Part shown: in pieces, positions 1-9,331 of the stretch
Position numbering within the stretch: the first letter of the stretch is position 1
Layout: every line of letters begins with the position of its first letter
From: DASSQJ01 sp963773655
Lineage (GTDB): Bacteria; Actinomycetota; Actinomycetes; Actinomycetales; Dermatophilaceae
NCBI GenBank assembly: GCA_963773655.1
Contig: CAVZBX010000001.1
Span: 496,001-560,000 of the forward strand
Direction: 5' to 3'
DNA: 64,000 nt
Program-made: the position numbers and the translations under genes
Notes under the pieces: generated by a model
The model's database searches: none
The model's input: the letters and a program-made list of their open reading frames with translations, nothing else
What the model was told of the DNA's origin: nothing

Positions 1-897
1 TCGCTCATCCCCGCGGTCAACAAGCTCGGCACCATGCCGCTCCTCGTCGCGGCCAGCGAGGACGTCAAGCAGCGGTACCTGCCGCCGATCGCCGCGGGCG
101 AGACCACCTTCTCCTACGGCCTCTCCGAGCGCGAGGCGGGCTCGGACACCGCGGCGATGAGGTGCAAGGCGGTCCGCGACGGCGAGGACTGGGTCCTCTC
201 CGGCCAGAAGTCGTGGATCACGAATGCCGGGGTCTCCGGCTACTACACCGTGCTCGCCGTCACCGACCCGGAGGGCCCCCGCGGCAACAACATCACCGCG
301 TTCGTCGTCGAGGCGGGCGACGAGGGCCTCTCCCTCGGCGAGAAGGAGCGCAAGCTCGGCATCAAGGGCTCGCCGACCCGTGAGCTGCACTTCGACCGCT
401 GCCGTATCCCCGGCGACCGCGTCGTCGGGGAGGTCGGGGCCGGCCTGAAGATCGCCCTCGCCACCCTCGACCACACCCGCGTGACGATCGGCGCCCAGGC
501 CGTCGGCATCGCCCAGGGCGCCCTGGACCACGCCCTCGACTACGTCAAGGAGCGCCGCCAGTTCGGAACGCGCATCGCCGACTTCCAGGGCGTGCAGTTC
601 ATGCTCGCCGACATGGCGATGGAGCTCGAGGCCGCCCGCCAGCTCGTCTACGTCGCCGCGGCCAAGTCCGAACGGGGCGAGGCCGACCTCCCCTTCTTCG
701 GCGCCGCGGCCAAGGCCTACGCCAGCGACGTCGCGATGAAGGTCACCACGGACGCCGTCCAGCTGCTCGGCGGCGCGGGCTACACCCGCGACTTCCCGCT
801 CGAGCGGATGATGCGCGACGCCAAGATCACCCAGATCTACGAGGGCACCAACCAGGTGCAGCGCCTCGTCATCGCCCGCCAGCTGCTCCGGCGCTGA
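1..897 (+). CDS. Acyl-CoA dehydrogenase, C-terminal part (cut by window edge)
   Basis: The frame is open from base 1, so the start lies outside the window and only the last 298 residues are seen. Family role: FAD-dependent alpha,beta-dehydrogenation of acyl-CoA thioesters in the cytoplasm, passing electrons to ETF. What shows it: the family signature around GLSEREAGSD, the second signature QFGTRIADFQGVQFMLADM in the C-terminal helical domain, and the motif YEGTNQVQRLVIARQLL near the end, whose Glu is the usual catalytic base. Substrate chain length cannot be read. A hairpin lies just downstream, before the convergent LCP gene. Confidence 0.95.
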   Translation, partial: SLIPAVNKLGTMPLLVAASEDVKQRYLPPIAAGETTFSYGLSEREAGSDTAAMRCKAVRDGEDWVLSGQKSWITNAGVSGYYTVLAVTDPEGPRGNNITAFVVEAGDEGLSLGEKERKLGIKGSPTRELHFDRCRIPGDRVVGEVGAGLKIALATLDHTRVTIGAQAVGIAQGALDHALDYVKERRQFGTRIADFQGVQFMLADMAMELEAARQLVYVAAAKSERGEADLPFFGAAAKAYASDVAMKVTTDAVQLLGGAGYTRDFPLERMMRDAKITQIYEGTNQVQRLVIARQLLRR

Positions 898-924
898 CCT
901 CGGGCCGGCACCGGTCGGCGCACC

Positions 925-944
925 CGCCCCGGGCCGCCCGGGCG
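925..944. terminator. Hairpin between convergent genes, possible bidirectional terminator
   Basis: An inverted repeat CGCCC(c)GGG - CCG - CCCGGGCG sits in the 60-base gap between the acyl-CoA dehydrogenase stop (897) and the stop of the minus-strand LCP gene (958). There is no U run, which is common in high-GC actinobacteria. Position and symmetry support a shared terminator; termination itself is inferred. Confidence 0.35.
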
Positions 945-957
945 CACGCCAGGGACC

Positions 958-2493
958 TCAGCCGGTGCCGCAGATGTCCTCTTCGGCCGTGCGGGCATCG
1001 ATGCTCGGGCTCTCGCTCGGCGTGGGCGCCGGGGCGGTCATGACCGGGGTCGGGACGGGCTGGGTGCCCAACCGGTTCGGCACCTCGACCGCCGGCTTCG
1101 ACCCCGCACCGAGGGTCACCCGGATGACGTCGCCGAGCGGCTGCTCGGCCTCCTGGACCTTCGCCCCCGGGAACGCCGCGGCCACCGTGCGGGCGGCCTC
1201 CTCCATCCCGGCGGAGTACTCGACGACCGTGCCCTCGCTGTACTCGGCGTTGTCGGTGGAGACGTCCCCGAAGCCCTGGACCCGCAGTGCCTCCGCCTCC
1301 TGACGGGCCAGCCCGGTGGCGCCGGAGCCGTTGGCGACGACGACGGAGATCTCGGCGGGGGAGACGGTGAGCGGGCTCTCGGTCGGGCTCGGCCCGGGCT
1401 GCGGCGCCGGCTCCTCGGTGAGCCGGCGGTCCTCGCGCAGCGACTCCCAGATGACGTCGGCGGACTCCTGCCACTGCACCCTGTTGGGGTCCGGCGGGTA
1501 GGTCTCGTTCGGCACCGTGAGGAACTCGATGTTGTCGAGGCCGATGCCGCGCACGCTCTCGGCGAGGTCCTTCATCGTCCCCAGCCCGAACTCCGGATCG
1601 GTGGTCAGCGACCGGGTGGCGGCGTCGAGGAAGCCGTAGAGCCTGGTCGGCTGGAAGAGCAGCTGTGTCGATGTGGCCTTCTGGGCGACCGAGGAGAGGA
1701 ACGCCTGCTGGCGCTCGATCCGGCCGAGGTCGGAGCCGTCGCCGAGCCCCTTGCGGGCGCGGACGTACTGGAGCGCGACCCGCCCGTCGAGCGTGTGCCT
1801 GCCGGCGTCGAGAACCAGGTGGGTCGTGGGGTCGTTGACCGGCTCGGTGGTGCAGACCTCGACCCCGCCGAGCGCGTTGACCATGTCCTTGAAGCCCGCG
1901 AAGTCGACGATCGCGTAGTGGTCGATGAAGATGCCGGTGTTGCCCTCGAGGGTGCGGATGAGGCAGCCGGTGCCGCCCATCGAGAAGTTGTGGTTCCACT
2001 GCCGGTCGACCCACTGGTCCTTCGGCGCGTCCGCCGAGCAGTCCGGCGGCGCCGGCGTCATCGAGTCGCGGGGGATCGAGACGACGGTCGCCCAGGTGCG
2101 GTCGGCCGAGAGGTGCACCAGCAGGTTGGTGTCGGAGTGCGGCTCCGGCTGCCCGCTGGTGTTCGCGTAGACGTCGTTGCCCTCGCCCTCCCGGGTGTCC
2201 GAGCCGATGAGCAGGACGTTGACGGCGTCCGTGGCCTGCGGTGCCTGGGTGGGGCGGTCGGTGCCGAGGCCGGAGGAGACGTCGACCTTGGTGATGTTCT
2301 CGTTCAGCCGCCAGAAGGCGACGGCCGAGGCCCCGGCCACGGCGACGAGCACCACCGCGGTGCCGATGGCCAGCCAGCGGCGCCACCGGTGCGAGCGCTG
2401 CTCCGCCGTGCCACCGTGGCGGTCGCGGCGCCGGGGAAAGGGGTCGTCGGAGGGATCACGGGGCTCGTGACGCTCGGTGGCGTCGTCCACCAC
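958..2493 (-). CDS. LytR-CpsA-Psr (LCP) family protein with LytR_C domain
   Basis: Predicted 511 residues: cytoplasmic tail, one membrane helix at about 41-60, an extracytoplasmic LCP domain from about 92 (VNVLLIGSDTREGE; SIPRDSM; RARKGLGDGSDLGRIERQQ, with the conserved Asp and Arg residues), and a LytR_C domain at about 377-465 (ISVVVANGSGATGLARQEA). LCP enzymes move glycopolymers from polyprenyl diphosphate carriers to peptidoglycan or other wall acceptors. I chose GTG at 2493 because GAGAGGAG lies just upstream; GTG at 2517 is an alternative adding 8 residues. It is one of three LCP paralogs here, beside a teichoic-acid-type cluster, so it is likely a wall-polymer ligase. Confidence 0.9.
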   Translation of the reverse strand: MVDDATERHEPRDPSDDPFPRRRDRHGGTAEQRSHRWRRWLAIGTAVVLVAVAGASAVAFWRLNENITKVDVSSGLGTDRPTQAPQATDAVNVLLIGSDTREGEGNDVYANTSGQPEPHSDTNLLVHLSADRTWATVVSIPRDSMTPAPPDCSADAPKDQWVDRQWNHNFSMGGTGCLIRTLEGNTGIFIDHYAIVDFAGFKDMVNALGGVEVCTTEPVNDPTTHLVLDAGRHTLDGRVALQYVRARKGLGDGSDLGRIERQQAFLSSVAQKATSTQLLFQPTRLYGFLDAATRSLTTDPEFGLGTMKDLAESVRGIGLDNIEFLTVPNETYPPDPNRVQWQESADVIWESLREDRRLTEEPAPQPGPSPTESPLTVSPAEISVVVANGSGATGLARQEAEALRVQGFGDVSTDNAEYSEGTVVEYSAGMEEAARTVAAAFPGAKVQEAEQPLGDVIRVTLGAGSKPAVEVPNRLGTQPVPTPVMTAPAPTPSESPSIDARTAEEDICGTG

Positions 2494-2763
2494 GGCTCTC
2501 CTCTCGACCGCGTTCACGCACCCCGCGACCGAGGTCGGGGGGTGGCTTCGACCGGGTGCGACCGCTGCCGCCCGGCGTGGGGGGCCGCGTGCACGGTGCT
2601 CGTCCCGCGCTGACCGATCGTCAGGGGGACAGACGATTCTAACCGGGGCCGCGGGGAGTTCCCGGCCACCCTCAGCCCGACCTCAGGCGCGCGTCACGGC
2701 GCCGGCGCGTCGGGCGCGGCGCACGGCGCCGGCGCGACGCGGCGGCAGCGGTGAGGGCGCCGG

Positions 2764-4017
2764 TCAGCCGGTCGGGTCGCCGTCCGTGCCGGCAGGTGCC
2801 TCCTGGAGCGGCGTGCCCTCGCGGAGCATGCTGAACAGCTCCGCGGCGGCCTGCTCGTTCCAGATGACCGAGCTGCCCGCGCTGGTCGTCGTGTTCGTCG
2901 AGGCGAGCGGCACGACGTAGCTGAGCGTCTGCTCCGAGGACACTCCGCGCAGGGCGGACATGATCCGGTAGGCGTCCAGGAGCGTGGTGTCCTCACCGAC
3001 GACGAGGTTCTCGGCCGCCGCGTGCGTGAAGCTCCACCAGCGCCACGGGATGAGCACGGTCGACGGGGTGGCGGCCTGCTTCATCACCGCCCCGAGGAAC
3101 TGCCGCTGGCGCTCCGCGCGGCCGATGTCGCCCTTCGGGTCGGAGTACCGCGCCCGGACGTACCCGAGGGCGGTGGGCCCGTCCAGGGTCTGGCAGCCCT
3201 TCTTCAGGTCGATGTTCGCCTTCTCGTCGGCGATGTCCCGCGGGACGCAGAGGTAGACCCCGCCGAGGCTGTCGACGACGCTCGCGAACCCGCCCAGCCC
3301 GATCTCGAGGTAGCCGTCGATCGGGAGCCCGGTGGCCTGCTCGACCGTGGCGACCAGCAGCTGGGGGCCGCCGAGGGCGTACGCGGCGTTGACCTTGTTC
3401 TCCCCGTTGCCGGGGATCGGGAGGAAGCTGTCGCGCGGGATCGAGATGAGCGACGCCTTGCCGTCGCCGGACGGCACGTGCACGAGGATGATCGAGTCGG
3501 TGCGCCGGCCCGAGGCCTTGCCGGCGCTGAGCGCCTTCCGCTCCTCGTCGCTGAGGCCCTCCCGGCTGTCGGAGCCGACAAGGAGGTAGGTGTGGCCGTC
3601 GGCGGGCGGCGGGCGGTCGCCCGCCGGTGTGGTGTCGACCCGGGTGGTGGAGCTCCAGGCGTGCCACGGCGTGTACGCGGTGAAGGCCACCCACGCCGCG
3701 AGCAGCGCCACCAGGACGAGCGCGACGGTGCGGCCGGGGCGGCGTCGCCGACGCCGGGGTGGCCGTGGGGTGCCGCCCCGCGGCGGCTGCGACGGGGGCA
3801 CCGGGCGGCCGTACTCGTCGTACCGCCCCGCGTCGGAGGCCCACGGCTGCGCGGCGGTCGGTGCGGGCGCCGCCGCCTGTCGAGGACGGGAGGACGTCGC
3901 GGACGCCCGGCCCGGGCGGGAGCGACGACCCCGGGTGTCGACGACGTACACGTCGTCCTCGGCTGCCTGCGCGCGGGGCCCCTGCGGGATGGGGCGGGCG
4001 TGCTCGTCGTCGCTCAT
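2764..4017 (-). CDS. LCP family cell-wall glycopolymer ligase
   Basis: Predicted 417 residues. A long basic, Pro-rich cytoplasmic tail is followed by one membrane helix (VALVLVALLAAWVAFTAY) and an LCP domain (TYLLVGSDSREGL; SLISIPRDSFLPI; YVRARYSDPKGDIGRAERQ). It has no LytR_C domain. I chose ATG at 4017 (MSDDEHARP) over the upstream start at 4134 because a GAGAG-like Shine-Dalgarno precedes it and the upstream 39 residues look non-coding. It is divergent from the third LCP gene; the 179-base gap holds a direct repeat GTCACA-CAC-GTCACA. About 250 bases separate it from the first LCP gene, and I see no gene in them. Confidence 0.9.
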   Translation of the reverse strand: MSDDEHARPIPQGPRAQAAEDDVYVVDTRGRRSRPGRASATSSRPRQAAAPAPTAAQPWASDAGRYDEYGRPVPPSQPPRGGTPRPPRRRRRRPGRTVALVLVALLAAWVAFTAYTPWHAWSSTTRVDTTPAGDRPPPADGHTYLLVGSDSREGLSDEERKALSAGKASGRRTDSIILVHVPSGDGKASLISIPRDSFLPIPGNGENKVNAAYALGGPQLLVATVEQATGLPIDGYLEIGLGGFASVVDSLGGVYLCVPRDIADEKANIDLKKGCQTLDGPTALGYVRARYSDPKGDIGRAERQRQFLGAVMKQAATPSTVLIPWRWWSFTHAAAENLVVGEDTTLLDAYRIMSALRGVSSEQTLSYVVPLASTNTTTSAGSSVIWNEQAAAELFSMLREGTPLQEAPAGTDGDPTG

Positions 4018-4125
4018 GCTCTGCTCTCGGCCGGTGTCGGGTCGACTGCCCAGTGTGACACCACCGCCCGGGCGGTCGTGCTCACCGGCGGCCCCGCGGA
4101 CCGCTCGCTGGGTCGCGCTCATGCC

Positions 4126-4140
4126 GTCACACACGTCACA
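4126..4140. promoter_or_regulatory. GTCACA direct repeat between divergent LCP genes
   Basis: GTCACA CAC GTCACA, a 9-base-period direct repeat, lies 109 bases from the start at 4017 and 57 bases from the start at 4197. Its reverse complement TGTGACGTGTGTGAC matches 14 of 15 bases of an element upstream of the peptidoglycan-binding protein at 31793-31807. Repeated GTCACA-type motifs are reported for the response regulator MtrA, which controls wall genes; that link is inference. Confidence 0.4.
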
Positions 4141-4182
4141 CTGGTGTCGGCGCGCCTCATCCGTTCACGCGGTTGCCGCCCC

Positions 4183-4188
4183 GATACT
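4183..4188 (+). promoter_or_regulatory. Candidate -10 box for a leaderless LCP transcript
   Basis: GATACT lies 8 bases upstream of ATG 4197 with no Shine-Dalgarno between. The same arrangement (AATACT plus 8 bases) precedes the TagF-fusion gene. No -35 box is obvious. Confidence 0.35.
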
Positions 4189-4196
4189 GGGCCCCC

Positions 4197-5696
4197 ATGG
4201 GACCAGAGCGGGGCATCGGACTCCTCGAGCGCGGCGCGCAGGAGCCGATCCGCGTCGACACCCGCGGCCGGCGCGACCACCAGAAGGACCGGCGCCGCGC
4301 CGTGACGCTCGTCCTGCTCACGCTGGTGCTCCCGGGCAGTGCGCAGCTCGCCGCCGGCAACCGCCAGGTGGGCCGGGTGGCCCTGCGCGTCTGGGCGGGG
4401 CTGGCCGGTGCCGCCCTGCTCGTCGGCCTGCTGGCGTTCGTCAGCCGCGAGGCGGCCCTCACCCTGCTCACCCACCGGTGGACCCTCGCAGTGCTCCAGC
4501 TCGTGCTCTACGCCGTGGCGCTCGGCTGGGCCGCACTGCTCGTCGACGCCTGGCGGCTGGGCCGTCCCGACCGGCTCCCGCAGCGTGACCGCCGCGGGCT
4601 GCTCGGGCTGCTCGTCGGCGTGCTGCTCGTGCCCGTCATCGTCGCCTGGGTCGGGATGACGGTGGGCACCGCCCGCGCGGCGATGACCTCGGTGTTCGGC
4701 GACGGCGCCGCGGCCGGTGCGGTCGACGGGCGCTACAACATCCTCCTCCTCGGCGGGGACAGCGGGGCCGGCCGGTGGGGCCTGCGCCCGGACAGCATCC
4801 AGCTCGCCAGTGTCGACGCCGAGACCGGCCGGGCGGTCCTCCTCGGCTTCTCCCGCGAGACCGAGCTCATCCACTTCGAGCCCGGCTCGGTCATGGCGGG
4901 CCTGATGCCCGAGGGGTGGGTCTGCGGCGACGAGTGCCTGCTCAACGGGCTCTACACCTGGGCCGTCGACCACGCCGACGAGTTCCCCGAGGGCACCGAC
5001 GACCCCGGTGTGGTGGCCACCCGCGAGGCGGTCGAGTGGCTCACCGGCCTCGACGTCCAGTACTTCGTCATGGTCGACCTCAAGGGCTTCAAGAGCCTCG
5101 TCGACGCCATGGGGGGGCTGGACATCACGGTCCAGCAGCGCACCCCGATCGGGTCGCAGGCGAACATCACCGGCTACATCGAGGCCGGTCGTCGGCACCT
5201 CGACGGCCACGACGCCCTCTGGTACGCGCGCAGCCGCGCCAACTCGTCCAACTACGCGCGGATGGCGCGCCAGCGCTGCGTCGTGACGGCCCTGGTCAAG
5301 CAGCTGGACCCGCAGACCGTCCTGCTGAACTTCAGCGACATCGTCGACGCCACCAAGGGCGTCTTCCGCACCGACATCCCCCAGGACGCGCTGGCCGAGC
5401 TCGCCCAGCTGGGAGCGCGCACCAAGGAGCAGAAGATCACCTCGGTGAACTTCGTGCCGCCCCTCATCGAGCCGTGGGACTACGACCCGGCCTTCGTCCG
5501 CGCCACCGTCGAGAAGGCCCTCGAGGCTCCCGAACCGACCCCGTCAGCGAAGGTGTCGGCCCAGCCGGCGGCCGGGTCCACGGCACCCGCGCCGAAGCCC
5601 TCGGCGTCGGCCTCGGTGCCCGCGGTGATGGAGCGCCCGGGTTCGGACCCGGACGCCAACACCGAGGACCTGGCGAGCGTCTGCGCCGCGGGCTGA
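4197..5696 (+). CDS. LCP family protein with N-terminal multi-helix membrane domain
   Basis: Predicted 499 residues. Unlike the two single-helix LCP proteins upstream, the first ~170 residues hold about four hydrophobic segments (RAVTLVLLTLVLPGSAQLAA; VWAGLAGAALLVGLLAFV; AVLQLVLYAVALGWAALLV; LLVGVLLVPVIVAWVGMTV). The LCP domain follows (YNILLLGGDSGAGRWGLRPD; LLGFSRETELIHF; DALWYARSRANSSNYARMARQ), then a Pro/Ala/Ser-rich tail. Likely role: transfer of an undecaprenyl-linked polymer to the wall. I chose ATG 4197; an in-frame ATG at 4173 would add 8 residues but lacks the promoter spacing. It heads the run leading into the TagF fusion, so it may be the ligase for that polymer. Confidence 0.88.
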   Translation: MGPERGIGLLERGAQEPIRVDTRGRRDHQKDRRRAVTLVLLTLVLPGSAQLAAGNRQVGRVALRVWAGLAGAALLVGLLAFVSREAALTLLTHRWTLAVLQLVLYAVALGWAALLVDAWRLGRPDRLPQRDRRGLLGLLVGVLLVPVIVAWVGMTVGTARAAMTSVFGDGAAAGAVDGRYNILLLGGDSGAGRWGLRPDSIQLASVDAETGRAVLLGFSRETELIHFEPGSVMAGLMPEGWVCGDECLLNGLYTWAVDHADEFPEGTDDPGVVATREAVEWLTGLDVQYFVMVDLKGFKSLVDAMGGLDITVQQRTPIGSQANITGYIEAGRRHLDGHDALWYARSRANSSNYARMARQRCVVTALVKQLDPQTVLLNFSDIVDATKGVFRTDIPQDALAELAQLGARTKEQKITSVNFVPPLIEPWDYDPAFVRATVEKALEAPEPTPSAKVSAQPAAGSTAPAPKPSASASVPAVMERPGSDPDANTEDLASVCAAG

Positions 5697-5738
5697 GCGC
5701 TGGATCGCGGCGGATTCGGCCCCGACTCTCGGCTTTGG

Positions 5739-5744
5739 AATACT
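5739..5744 (+). promoter_or_regulatory. Candidate -10 box for the TagF-fusion gene
   Basis: AATACT lies 8 bases before GTG 5753 with no Shine-Dalgarno, consistent with a leaderless transcript starting at or near the GTG. It matches the spacing of GATACT before the LCP gene at 4197. Confidence 0.35.
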
Positions 5745-5752
5745 GACCTGTC

Positions 5753-8700
5753 GTGCCAGACCCGACCCCGACCGTACCCACGCTCAGCGTCGTCGTGCCC
5801 GTCTACAACGTCGAGGACTACCTTCTCGCCTGCCTGGAGTCCCTCGCCGACCAGACCTTCGACGACCTCGACGTCGTCATCGTCGACGACGGGTCCACCG
5901 ACGCGTCCGGGGCGATCGCCGAGGACTTCTCCGCCGGCCGGGACGGCTGGACGGTGCTGCACGTCGAGAACGGTGGGCTCGGACGGGCCCGGAACATCGG
6001 GCTGGACCACTCCGACGGCCGGTTCGTCGCGTTCGTCGACTCCGACGACCTCGTCCCCAGGGACGCCTACGAGCTCATGGTCCACGCGGTCGACGAGAGC
6101 GGCAGCGACATCGTCAGCGGTGGCGTGCTCAGGTTCGACGGGGCGAAGGCCCGCCCCTCGGGCCTGCACCGCCGGGCCCTGAACGAGACGCGGATGCGGA
6201 CGCACATCCGCAGGATGCCGTCGCTCCTCTACGACACGACGGCGTGGAACAAGATCTACAGGCGGGAGTTCCTCCTCGAGAACGGCCTGCGGTTCCCCGA
6301 GGGCGTGTACTACGAGGACATCCCGCTCACCGTTCCCGCGCACTACCTCGCGAGCTCGGTCGACGTCATCGAGCAGCCCGTCTACCTCTGGCGTGAGCGC
6401 CAGACCGCCGAGCAGTCGATCACGCAGCGCCGTGCCGAGGTCAAGAACCTCGTCGACCGCATGGCGGCGGTGTCCTCGGTCAACGACTTCCTCGTGCGCA
6501 CCGGCGAGACCGAGGGCAAGCGGCGGCACGACCTGAAGGTCCTCCGGCTCGACATGCCGCTGTTCCTCGACGTCCTGCACGAGGGCGACCGGGAGTTCAG
6601 GGACACCCTCGTCACCCTGTTCGCCGAGTACCTCGCCACCGTCGACCCCGCCCTGCTGGTCCAGCTGTCACCGCAGCGACGGCTCGCCTACCACCTCGTC
6701 TCCCGCGGCCTCGGCGACGAGCTGCTCGAGGCACACGAGCAGATGCTGCGGAACCGGCAGCCGCAGATCACCCGGCGGGGGGTACACACGTACGCCGAGC
6801 TCCCGTTCCGTGGTGACCCGCGACTCGCCATCCCGGACTCCGTCTACGACGTCAGCCGCTCCCGGCGTCTGCACACCGGCATCCGCGACGTGCGGTGGGA
6901 GGGCGACACCCTGGTCGTCGACGGACACGGCTACATCTCCGGCGTGGCGGACGTCGGACCCGGCTCCACGGTCCACCGCCTGCAGCTGCGCCGCCTGGAC
7001 GGCGAAGAACGGCAGCGGGTGCGGGCCCGTCGCGTTCGCCGTCCCGACGTCACCGGCCGCTCGACGAGCGCGGTCGACTACGACGGCTGCGGCTTCCTCG
7101 CCCGGATCCCCGCCTCCGAGCTGACGCTGCCCGAGCCGTACGACAGCGTCGAGTACGAGCTCATCGCCCAGGTGGCCTCGCCCGCGGCACGTCGCGGGTC
7201 ACGGGTGGGCGGCCCCGAGTACTCCGTTGCCCTCCATCCGCCGCGTGCCGCCGTCGCCCCAGGGGTGCTCGCCGTGCCCGGGTACCGGGCCGGTCTGCTG
7301 CGGGTGGCCGTGCAGCGGGTCGACCTCGTGGTCCGCGACCTCCGGCTCACCGACGACGGCGGGTCGGTCCGGCTCCTCCTCGACCCCGTCCCGGGGGTGG
7401 ACGGGCCCGAAGGCTGGCTGCACCTGCGCCGGATCGACGCCTCCAGCGGCGTGAGCGTCGCTCTGGAGCGCGATGCCGACGGTGGCCTCTGCGCTGTCGT
7501 GCCCTTCGCCTCCCTCGAGGTCAGCTCCCGGTCGGTCGCGGCCCGCTGGTGGCGGCTGTGGTTCGTCCCCGGCCGCGACGGTGACACCCCGGGTGACGTG
7601 GACTCCTTGGTGTCCGAGCGCTCGGTCCTCGAGGGGGAGCACCCGCACCGGTCCCGGGTCGGCGACCGCCGGGTCACCACGGTGCACCTCGCTCCCCACG
7701 CCGGGCCCGGCCGCGTGCTGCGTGCGGACCGCCAGCTGCACCTGCGCCAGCACGGTCTCGCCGGCGGCGCGCTCGTCGACGGTCCCTGCCTGCCCGAGGT
7801 CACCGACTTCAGCTTCGAGCCGGCCGGCCTGCGGCTCGAGGGCCATCGCGGCGGTGCGGAGTTCGACCGCCTCGTCCTGACCTCCAGCGCCGAGCAGCTC
7901 GAGGTACCGGTCGAACGGGAGGGCGAGACGTGGTCGGCCCTCATCCCGTCCGGCGGCGCACCGGGCACCGCCTGCCTGCGATGGCTCCGCCCCGGCCGGC
8001 ACCGCGTGGTCGTGGCCTCCGAGGGCGAGACGACCCCGACCCGGGCCCTGCAGGTGACCCCCGGCGTCGAGGCCCGGATGGCCGAGACCGCGACCCACGG
8101 CGTCACCCTCCTGCTTCGCACCGACGTCGAGCACCGGCTCCAGATCGTCGTCGACGGTGGTGGCGACTGGAAGGACCGCGGCGCGTACCGCCAACGGATC
8201 AACCGCCGGATCCACTACCGCGTCGCCCGTCGGATGCCACTCGAGGACACCATCCTCTTCGAGGCCTGGAAGGGCCGCCAGTACTCGGACAACCCGCGGG
8301 CCATCCACGAGGAGCTCGAGCGCCGCGGGGACACGCGCGAGCGGGTCTGGGCGGTGGAGAACCACGGGGTGGAGGTGCCCGACAGTGTCCGCACGGTCCT
8401 CGTCGGGAGCCGGGACTACTACCGCGCCCTCGGCCGGTCCCGATGGGTGGTGAGCAACGACTCGATGCCGAAGCACTACGTCAAGCGGGACGGCACCCGG
8501 TACGGACAGACGTGGCACGGCACTCCGCTCAAGCGCATCGGGTTCGACATCGAGAACCTCCAGATGTCCAACAAGGACTACCTGGTCCAGTTCGCGCAGG
8601 AGGTGCGCAAGTGGGACGCGCTCGTGTCCCCGAACGCCTACTCCACGGAGATCTTCAGGCGGGCCTTCCGGTTCGACGGGCCGGTCCTGGAGACGGGCTA

Positions 8701-9331
8701 CCCGCGCAACGACGTCTTCCACCGCCCCGTGGAGCGGGAGGTGCGCACCGCCGCCGTGCGGACCCGGCTCGGCATCGACCCCGGTCGGCGCGTCATCCTC
8801 TACGCCCCGACGTGGCGGGACAACCACTACGACCGGTCGGGTCGGTACCAGTTCGCGATGAAGCTCGACCTCGAGCGGATGTACCGGCGGTTCAAGGACG
8901 ACAGCGTCCTGCTCATCCGGGGCCACCAGCTGGTGGCGGGGTCGGTGGACACCTCGATGTTCGGCCGGTTCGCCCTCAACGTCTCGCACTACCCGGACAT
9001 CAGCGACCTCTACCTCGCCGCAGACGTCCTCGTCACCGACTACTCCTCGGTGATGTACGACTTCGTCAACACCGGCCGGCCGATGCTGTTCTACACCCAC
9101 GACCTCGAGGCCTACCGCGACGACCTCCGCGGCTTCTACGTCGACTTCGAGGCCGAGGCTCCGGGGCCGCTGCTCTCGCACACGAGCGAGGTCGCGGACG
9201 CGCTCGACGACCTCGTCGCCGTCGACGCGGCCCACCGGGGCCGCTACGCGGCCTTCCGGGAGAAGTACGCCTCCCTCGAGGACGGGTGGGCGGCCGCTCG
9301 CTTCGTCGACCGGTTCCTCGGCGGCGACTGA
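5753..9331 (+). CDS. Bifunctional GT2 glycosyltransferase / CDP-glycerol glycerophosphotransferase (TagF-type)
   Basis: Predicted 1192 residues, far longer than the GT2 (~300) or TagF (~400-700) norm. Residues 10-330 are a GT-A/GT2 domain (LSVVVPVYNVEDYL; VIVDDGSTD; FVDSDDLVP; then YEDIPLTVP). Residues 340-810 form a beta-rich, poorly conserved middle. Residues ~817-1190 are a Glyphos_transf domain with WHGTPLK (W921, H922) and IRGH (R1056-H1058), the conserved acid-base and CDP-glycerol-binding regions of poly(glycerol phosphate) polymerases, plus YPDISDLYLAADVLVTDYSS. Expected role: cytoplasmic polymerisation of a glycosylated glycerol-phosphate chain on a lipid carrier. The stop overlaps the next ATG by one base, so the genes are probably co-translated. 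CDP-glycerol would come from tagD at 34608. Confidence 0.9.
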   Translation: MPDPTPTVPTLSVVVPVYNVEDYLLACLESLADQTFDDLDVVIVDDGSTDASGAIAEDFSAGRDGWTVLHVENGGLGRARNIGLDHSDGRFVAFVDSDDLVPRDAYELMVHAVDESGSDIVSGGVLRFDGAKARPSGLHRRALNETRMRTHIRRMPSLLYDTTAWNKIYRREFLLENGLRFPEGVYYEDIPLTVPAHYLASSVDVIEQPVYLWRERQTAEQSITQRRAEVKNLVDRMAAVSSVNDFLVRTGETEGKRRHDLKVLRLDMPLFLDVLHEGDREFRDTLVTLFAEYLATVDPALLVQLSPQRRLAYHLVSRGLGDELLEAHEQMLRNRQPQITRRGVHTYAELPFRGDPRLAIPDSVYDVSRSRRLHTGIRDVRWEGDTLVVDGHGYISGVADVGPGSTVHRLQLRRLDGEERQRVRARRVRRPDVTGRSTSAVDYDGCGFLARIPASELTLPEPYDSVEYELIAQVASPAARRGSRVGGPEYSVALHPPRAAVAPGVLAVPGYRAGLLRVAVQRVDLVVRDLRLTDDGGSVRLLLDPVPGVDGPEGWLHLRRIDASSGVSVALERDADGGLCAVVPFASLEVSSRSVAARWWRLWFVPGRDGDTPGDVDSLVSERSVLEGEHPHRSRVGDRRVTTVHLAPHAGPGRVLRADRQLHLRQHGLAGGALVDGPCLPEVTDFSFEPAGLRLEGHRGGAEFDRLVLTSSAEQLEVPVEREGETWSALIPSGGAPGTACLRWLRPGRHRVVVASEGETTPTRALQVTPGVEARMAETATHGVTLLLRTDVEHRLQIVVDGGGDWKDRGAYRQRINRRIHYRVARRMPLEDTILFEAWKGRQYSDNPRAIHEELERRGDTRERVWAVENHGVEVPDSVRTVLVGSRDYYRALGRSRWVVSNDSMPKHYVKRDGTRYGQTWHGTPLKRIGFDIENLQMSNKDYLVQFAQEVRKWDALVSPNAYSTEIFRRAFRFDGPVLETGYPRNDVFHRPVEREVRTAAVRTRLGIDPGRRVILYAPTWRDNHYDRSGRYQFAMKLDLERMYRRFKDDSVLLIRGHQLVAGSVDTSMFGRFALNVSHYPDISDLYLAADVLVTDYSSVMYDFVNTGRPMLFYTHDLEAYRDDLRGFYVDFEAEAPGPLLSHTSEVADALDDLVAVDAAHRGRYAAFREKYASLEDGWAAARFVDRFLGGD

